Positions 60,001-64,000 of a stretch of 64,000 nt of DNA are shown in pieces. Numbering within the stretch: the first letter of the stretch is position 1; each line of letters opens with the position of its first letter. The notes under the pieces were generated by a model. That model saw only the letters and a program-made list of their open reading frames with translations. It was not told the origin of the DNA and did no database searches. This DNA is from Brevibacterium mcbrellneri ATCC 49030 (GTDB taxonomy: Bacteria; Actinomycetota; Actinomycetes; Actinomycetales; Brevibacteriaceae): contig NZ_ADNU01000018.1 in assembly GCF_000178455.1 (NCBI RefSeq), positions 62,001-126,000 on the forward strand, read 5' to 3'. The position numbers and the translations under genes were made by a program.

Positions 60001-60029
60001 GCACTGGTAAAAGAGGTGACGGCTTGTGA
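57009..60029 (+). CDS. mnhA: Mrp Na+/H+ antiporter subunit A with fused subunit B
   Basis: 1006 residues from a GTG after GAGAGGAGAG. Residues 1 to about 780 are MrpA, related to complex I NuoL: [14 protein letters not shown] (key Glu), [32 protein letters not shown], and [19 protein letters not shown]. After a charged linker ([14 protein letters not shown]), residues about 815-950 are MrpB ([30 protein letters not shown]). No separate mnhB follows, which matches the fused actinobacterial type. It exchanges cytoplasmic Na+ for H+ and is the first gene of a six-gene operon. Confidence 0.95.
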   Translation: [1006 protein letters not shown]

Positions 60030-60526
60030 GCACCTCATTGATTCTGCTCATCACGATGGGCGTCCTCATGGCGTGTGGCGTGTACCTCATGTTGGACCGT
60101 TCGCTCACCCGTGTGCTCATAGGGTTCCTACTCTTAGGAAACGGGGTCAACCTGCTCATCATGCTGACCGCAGGGCCACCGGGGAACCCACCCATCACCG
60201 ACGGCGTTAACCTGTCGACATCCGGTATGAGTGACCCGCTTCCACACGCGCTTATCCTTACTGCGATCGTTATTACGTTCGGAATTTCTGCCTTTATGCT
60301 CGCGCTCATCTACCGGTCCTGGCGTCTGGTTCGTGCGGAAACAATTGACGACCAAGGCGAAGACTTGGCAGAGGCTCAAGAACAGAGTCTCCGCCTGGCA
60401 GAAGAAGCTCAGACCAGCGAAAGCCAAGACGATACCGAATTCGGTGACGAAGCTGACCACCCGGTTCCCGGTGCTGTTGATTTGGACGATGACGGAACAC
60501 CGGAAGAGAGAGGCGACAGTACATGA
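60026..60526 (+). CDS. mnhC: Mrp Na+/H+ antiporter subunit C
   Basis: 166 residues, start GTG overlapping the previous stop. Three membrane helices in a NuoK-like fold (LILLITMGVLMACGVYLML, RVLIGFLLLGNGVNLLIML, ALILTAIVITFGISAFML). It has an acidic C-terminal tail of about 50 residues that is longer than in Bacillus MrpC. Confidence 0.94.
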   Translation: MSTSLILLITMGVLMACGVYLMLDRSLTRVLIGFLLLGNGVNLLIMLTAGPPGNPPITDGVNLSTSGMSDPLPHALILTAIVITFGISAFMLALIYRSWRLVRAETIDDQGEDLAEAQEQSLRLAEEAQTSESQDDTEFGDEADHPVPGAVDLDDDGTPEERGDST

Positions 60527-62100
60527 CAGCTTTAGTGCCTCTTCCGGTTGTTCTTCCACTTTTGGGCGCTGGACTTACGCTCCTTTTGCTGGGCAAAACG
60601 CGAATCCAGAACTTTGTGACGGTCTTAACGATCGTCATCACCTTGTGTTTCGAAGTCGCCATGGTGTTCTATGTCGACGCTCACGGCACTCAAGTGGTTG
60701 CGGTCGGCGGGTGGGGAATCCCCTTCGGTATCTCGCTCGTCGTGGACCGGCTCAGCGCCGTCATGGTGGTGGTGTCCTCAATCGTGACACTGTGCGTTTT
60801 GGTGTACGCCATCAGCCAGGAAATGGCTGATACCAACAGGGAATCACCCGTAAGCGTCTTTAACCCGGCATATCTGATCCTGTGTGCGGGTGTCTCCAAC
60901 GCTTTCATGGCTGGGGACTTGTTCAACTTCTACGTGGGCTTTGAAATGCTCCTGGCCGCGTCTTATGTGCTACTCACCTTAGGCGCAACCCCTGGTCGTA
61001 TTCGAGCAGGAGCCACCTACATTGTGGTCTCGCTTTTGAGTTCGATCGTGTTCCTTGCTGCGATCGGTTTGATCTACGGCGCAACGGGAACAGTCAACAT
61101 GGCGCAGCTTTCTCAGCGCATTGCTGAGCTTCCATCAGACGTGCAGCTGTTCCTCCACGTCACTTTGCTCATTGGGTTTGGGATCAAAGCAGCGGTGTTT
61201 CCGTTGTCGTTCTGGCTCCCTGACTCATACCCCACAGCGCCAGCTCCTGTCACCGCCGTTTTTGCTGGATTGCTCACAAAGGTGGGAATTTACGCGATCA
61301 TCCGAACAGAAACACTGCTGTTCCACGAATCCTCAATGCAGGTGCCGCTCTTAGTCGTTTCGGCACTGACGCTGATTGTGGGAATTCTGGGTGCCGTAGC
61401 GCAAACAGAAATGAAACGGATGTTGTCGTTTACCCTCATTTCCCACATTGGATACCTCCTCTTTGGGGTTGCAATGGGAACGGTCGATTCGCTTTCAGCC
61501 ACGGTCTACTACACGGTTCACCACATTATTGTGCAGACTGCGCTTTTCCTGGCTGTGGGCTTGGTGGAACAGCGTGTAGGTACTACATCAACACGTAAAC
61601 TTGGCGGACTTGCACGGCTGGCACCGTTCATGGCACTTTTGTTCTTCATTCCAGCGCTCAACCTGGGTGGCATTCCACCTTTCTCGGGATTCTTGGGCAA
61701 GATCGGGCTTTTTACTCCGGCGATCGCTGGTGGCAACTGGTTGGAAATTACAGTGGTCATTGCGGGAACCCTGACCTCACTTCTCACGCTGTACGTAGTG
61801 ACACGTACCTGGAGCCTGGCATTTTGGAACGACCCCGCCGATGTCGAATCACCGACCCCCGAACTCGTCACCGAATTCCAGCGGGCCACCTCGGCCATTC
61901 AAAAGAACGAACGACGACCTCGGGGTCCGCGCCTTCCCGCGATGATGGTGGGCGCCACGGCCGCCATTGTCACTGTTTCATGCCTGCTCACCCTGGCAGC
62001 CGGTCCCTTGTGGGACTTTTCGCAACGAGCCGGTGAAAACATGCGTGACCCTGACAACTACGTATCCACCTCCCTCACAACTCATGTAGAGGAGCGGTAG
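60523..62100 (+). CDS. mnhD: Mrp Na+/H+ antiporter subunit D
   Basis: 525 residues, NuoM/N-like with about 14 helices. It has FNFYVGFEMLLAASYVLL (key Glu), GIKAAVFPLSFWLPDSYPTAPAPVTAVFAGLLTKVG and MKRMLSFTLISHIGYLLFG, the proton-channel helices. It overlaps subunit C by 4 bp (atga) and subunit E by 1 bp. A charged loop precedes the last helix. Confidence 0.95.
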   Translation: MTALVPLPVVLPLLGAGLTLLLLGKTRIQNFVTVLTIVITLCFEVAMVFYVDAHGTQVVAVGGWGIPFGISLVVDRLSAVMVVVSSIVTLCVLVYAISQEMADTNRESPVSVFNPAYLILCAGVSNAFMAGDLFNFYVGFEMLLAASYVLLTLGATPGRIRAGATYIVVSLLSSIVFLAAIGLIYGATGTVNMAQLSQRIAELPSDVQLFLHVTLLIGFGIKAAVFPLSFWLPDSYPTAPAPVTAVFAGLLTKVGIYAIIRTETLLFHESSMQVPLLVVSALTLIVGILGAVAQTEMKRMLSFTLISHIGYLLFGVAMGTVDSLSATVYYTVHHIIVQTALFLAVGLVEQRVGTTSTRKLGGLARLAPFMALLFFIPALNLGGIPPFSGFLGKIGLFTPAIAGGNWLEITVVIAGTLTSLLTLYVVTRTWSLAFWNDPADVESPTPELVTEFQRATSAIQKNERRPRGPRLPAMMVGATAAIVTVSCLLTLAAGPLWDFSQRAGENMRDPDNYVSTSLTTHVEER

Positions 62101-62699
62101 TGAGCAAAGCACGCGAATTAATCAGGCAATTTCTTCTTGTAGTTCTCCTGGTAGCAGTGTGGATTTTTCTCTGGGACACAGTCACTATTACCCACGTAGT
62201 TACGGGTGTGATCGTGGCGATTCTGACGACAAGGTTGTTCTACCTACCACCAGTCGAATTGCCCGCACGGTTCAACGTGTTCCACTTTCTGTACCTGCTG
62301 GGCTGGTTCATAGTGTCAATGATCCACGGGTCCTTGCATGTCGCTTGGGTGGCAGTTCGGCCCAAGCCGGTCAACCCCGGAAGTGTCATTGCCGTGGAAC
62401 TCCACACCCGTTCGGATCTGCTGACAACACTCGTAGGGCAGATTTCAGGGCTCATCCCAGGAACATTTGTGACAGAAATTGATCGCGCACACTCCGTTCT
62501 GTACTTACACGTGCTCAACTGCAATACCCCTGAAACAATCGAAGCTAACCTTCAACAGACCCGAAAAATTGAAATCCTGCTCATCAAAGCCATGGGATCA
62601 CCGCACGACATTGAAGTGATGAACGACTATTTGGTGAGCGAAGGCAAAGAGCCGATCCTTAAGAGCTGGTCGCTATCAAATCGGAGGAGGCGGTCATGA
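62100..62699 (+). CDS. mnhE: Mrp Na+/H+ antiporter subunit E
   Basis: 199 residues from a GTG sharing its first base with the previous stop. Two or three N-terminal helices (FLLVVLLVAVWIFLW) and a soluble tail with the MrpE pattern PVNPGSVIAVELHTRSDLLTTLVGQISGLIPGT (core LIPGTFV) are seen. Accessory and assembly role. Confidence 0.93.
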   Translation: MSKARELIRQFLLVVLLVAVWIFLWDTVTITHVVTGVIVAILTTRLFYLPPVELPARFNVFHFLYLLGWFIVSMIHGSLHVAWVAVRPKPVNPGSVIAVELHTRSDLLTTLVGQISGLIPGTFVTEIDRAHSVLYLHVLNCNTPETIEANLQQTRKIEILLIKAMGSPHDIEVMNDYLVSEGKEPILKSWSLSNRRRRS

Positions 62700-63097
62700 T
62701 TGATTCGCAAGTAGCCACATACTTTGGGCCCGTGATAGGAATCCTCTTTGCTGTAGCGGCCGTCACTGCAGTTATAAAGATCATCCGCGGACCCGCCATT
62801 CTGGACCGAGTGGTGGGAACAGACGTTCTGCTAGCCACAATCATGTGCGGGTTAGGAGCGTACATTGCGTTCTCAGGTCGCCATGACCTCCTGGTTGTAC
62901 TGCTAGTGTTCTCACTCTTTGGGTTTGTGGGATCCGTTTCAGTTTCACGTTATGTGAGCCGCACCCCTACTTCAGAACTTACCGACTTTGCTGGCGGAAT
63001 GGCTCACGACGCTGTTGACGCTGACGAATTTGACCACAGTGAGTCGCCCCACCACGCGTCTGCCCGCGGAGCCGACGGAAAGCAGGTGCGCCTGTGA
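62696..63097 (+). CDS. mnhF: Mrp Na+/H+ antiporter subunit F
   Basis: 133 residues with three helices and the MrpF signature KIIRGPAILDRVVGTDVLLA. A hydrophilic His/Asp-rich tail follows. It overlaps subunits E and G by 4 bp each. Confidence 0.93.
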   Translation: MIDSQVATYFGPVIGILFAVAAVTAVIKIIRGPAILDRVVGTDVLLATIMCGLGAYIAFSGRHDLLVVLLVFSLFGFVGSVSVSRYVSRTPTSELTDFAGGMAHDAVDADEFDHSESPHHASARGADGKQVRL

Positions 63098-63495
63098 TCC
63101 TCGACATTGTTTCGTGCGTGCTCCTGATGTTCAGCGCGCTTTTGAGCATTTTTGCCGCACTGGGCCTTTTGCGGTTTCCTGACTTTCTATCTCGTTTGCA
63201 CGCAGGCTCCAAGCCACAGGTTTTGGGGTTGGTTCTGGCCATGATCGCTATAGCTATTCAGGCCCCCAAGTTTGGAGTTGTTACCACTTTATTACTTATT
63301 GTTCTGTTCCAAATGGCGACAACTCAGGTTGGTACACATATGGTGGGAAGAGCAGGGTACAGGACGAAACACCTGCGGCGTTCCATGCTGTACCAAGACC
63401 AGTTGGCCGAGGCTGTTGCAAAAGCAGACGCTCGTGACATTGCTCAACGGTCGCCTAAATCGCGTGACCGTGGAACGGAAGAAGCAGAGGGATAG
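63094..63495 (+). CDS. mnhG: Mrp Na+/H+ antiporter subunit G
   Basis: 133 residues with three helices and the MrpG signature LGLLRFPDFLSRLHAGSKPQVLGL. A basic tail ends the protein. It is the last antiporter gene, 2 bp before the response regulator. Confidence 0.93.
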   Translation: MILDIVSCVLLMFSALLSIFAALGLLRFPDFLSRLHAGSKPQVLGLVLAMIAIAIQAPKFGVVTTLLLIVLFQMATTQVGTHMVGRAGYRTKHLRRSMLYQDQLAEAVAKADARDIAQRSPKSRDRGTEEAEG

Positions 63496-63497
63496 CG

Positions 63498-64000
63498 ATG
63501 AGTGAAGAAGATACTCGCCCACTCGTTTTAGTGGCCGACGACGAACCTGATGTTCTGGGGGCTGTCGTTCCCTTTTTGAATCGTTCTGGTTTCCGCGTCA
63601 TCAGCGCCAGCGATGGAAAGCTCGCCCTTGATGAGATTCGCCGGCACAACCCGGACGCCTGTGTTCTTGACGTACTGATGCCCGGAGCTGACGGTCGCGA
63701 AGTCCTACGTACCTTGCGCCGGGAAGAAAACTGGGTGCCTGTGGTTCTCTTAACCCAGGTGGGAGAGGCTGTCGAACGCGCCATGGCCCTGGAAGAAGGG
63801 GCCGATGACTACATCAACAAGCCGTTTGATCCGCATGAACTTGTAGCCCGTGTACGTGCGGTTCTGCGTCGCACTCGTGCAGGTGAGCCTCCGCTTGCCA
63901 CAGCCAGCATTTTGACTTCCACGTTTGGTCTCAAAATTGACCGGGTCGGCCGTCGCGCGTGGCTACGTGACCGTGAACTTGTCATCACGCCCAAAGGTTT
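63498..64000 (+). CDS. OmpR-family response regulator (partial, runs off the right edge)
   Basis: 167 residues visible from the ATG at 63498. The receiver domain has LVADDEPDVLG (acidic pocket), the phosphorylated Asp in ACVLDVLMPGADG (about 55) and Lys in YINKPFDP. The start of a winged-helix domain (FGLKIDRVGRRAWLRDREL) is cut by the window. It begins 2 bp after mnhG, so it is part of the antiporter transcript and may report on Na+, pH or envelope stress. Confidence 0.92.
   Translation, partial: MSEEDTRPLVLVADDEPDVLGAVVPFLNRSGFRVISASDGKLALDEIRRHNPDACVLDVLMPGADGREVLRTLRREENWVPVVLLTQVGEAVERAMALEEGADDYINKPFDPHELVARVRAVLRRTRAGEPPLATASILTSTFGLKIDRVGRRAWLRDRELVITPKG

Noticed and set aside
1-64000. 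CRISPR arrays, tRNA and rRNA genes
   Set aside because: I looked for regularly spaced repeats and for conserved tRNA T-loop sequences or rRNA segments and saw none. A dedicated tRNA scan could still find one that I missed.

Overview
The window is a piece of an actinobacterial chromosome, most likely from the order Micrococcales. The evidence is moderately high G+C, many GTG starts, ATGA/GTGA gene overlaps, zinc-independent L28/L33/S14 proteins, an A/B-fused Mrp antiporter subunit, a CopD-CtaG fusion and a MoaB-MoaE fusion. I cannot name the genus from sequence alone.

Left chromosomal part (1-11830): the tail of an unknown gene and a GYSQGG alpha/beta hydrolase; a heterotetrameric 2-oxoacid dehydrogenase operon (E1 alpha, E1 beta, E2); a membrane-anchored protein; rpmB-rpmG-rpsN; an HU protein; a nitrilase-family amidohydrolase; a CopD-CtaG copper/cytochrome oxidase assembly protein; and the 5' two thirds of an MHS-family MFS transporter.

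Inserted island (11831-34983, 23,153 bp): the transporter gene is cut in two by one large element. The cut carries a 6-bp duplication, cctagc, at 11825-11830 and 34984-34989, and the outer ends of the element are IS481-type terminal repeats. Removing the island and one duplication restores an uninterrupted transporter of about 449 residues. From left to right the island holds: an IS481-type mercury unit (transposase, CcdA-like, thioredoxin-like lipoprotein, MerT/F-like, merB, merA, merR); an abutting inverted cmx-type efflux unit whose transposase is decayed; a single-chain PheRS-like ligase (PheS core plus FDX-ACB) behind a leader peptide with alternative hairpins; a DUF1772/NmrA pair opposite an AraC regulator; a DedA and CDP-alcohol phosphotransferase pair opposite a two-component system; a tetA/tetR pair with two tet operators; plasmid remnants (MobF relaxase fragments, serine recombinase fragment); and a second, intact transposase-cmx unit. 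It is a mobile resistance island predicted to act against mercury, phenicols and tetracycline, with several modules of unproven role.

Right chromosomal part (34984-64000): the 3' third of the split transporter; a LysR regulator; 3-hydroxyisobutyrate dehydrogenase; YggS, a MalY/PatB aminotransferase and an FAH-family enzyme; a nearly complete molybdenum cofactor and molybdate uptake cluster (moaD, moaA, moaB-moaE, moeB, modC, modB, modA, a TOBE protein, moaC, moeA); a thioredoxin/NHL protein; two envelope proteins; a protein resembling an ABC ATPase without a P-loop; an LPXTG surface protein; dcd; and the Mrp Na+/H+ antiporter operon (A/B, C, D, E, F, G) followed by an OmpR-type regulator that runs off the end.

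The branched-chain dehydrogenase-like operon, 3-hydroxyisobutyrate dehydrogenase and the broken transporter together suggest branched-chain amino acid or hydroxyacid use. The molybdenum cluster implies a molybdoenzyme encoded elsewhere. The most unusual items are the 23-kb IS481 composite element, the PheRS-like ligase with its attenuator-like leader, and the conserved leader peptide in front of both cmx genes.
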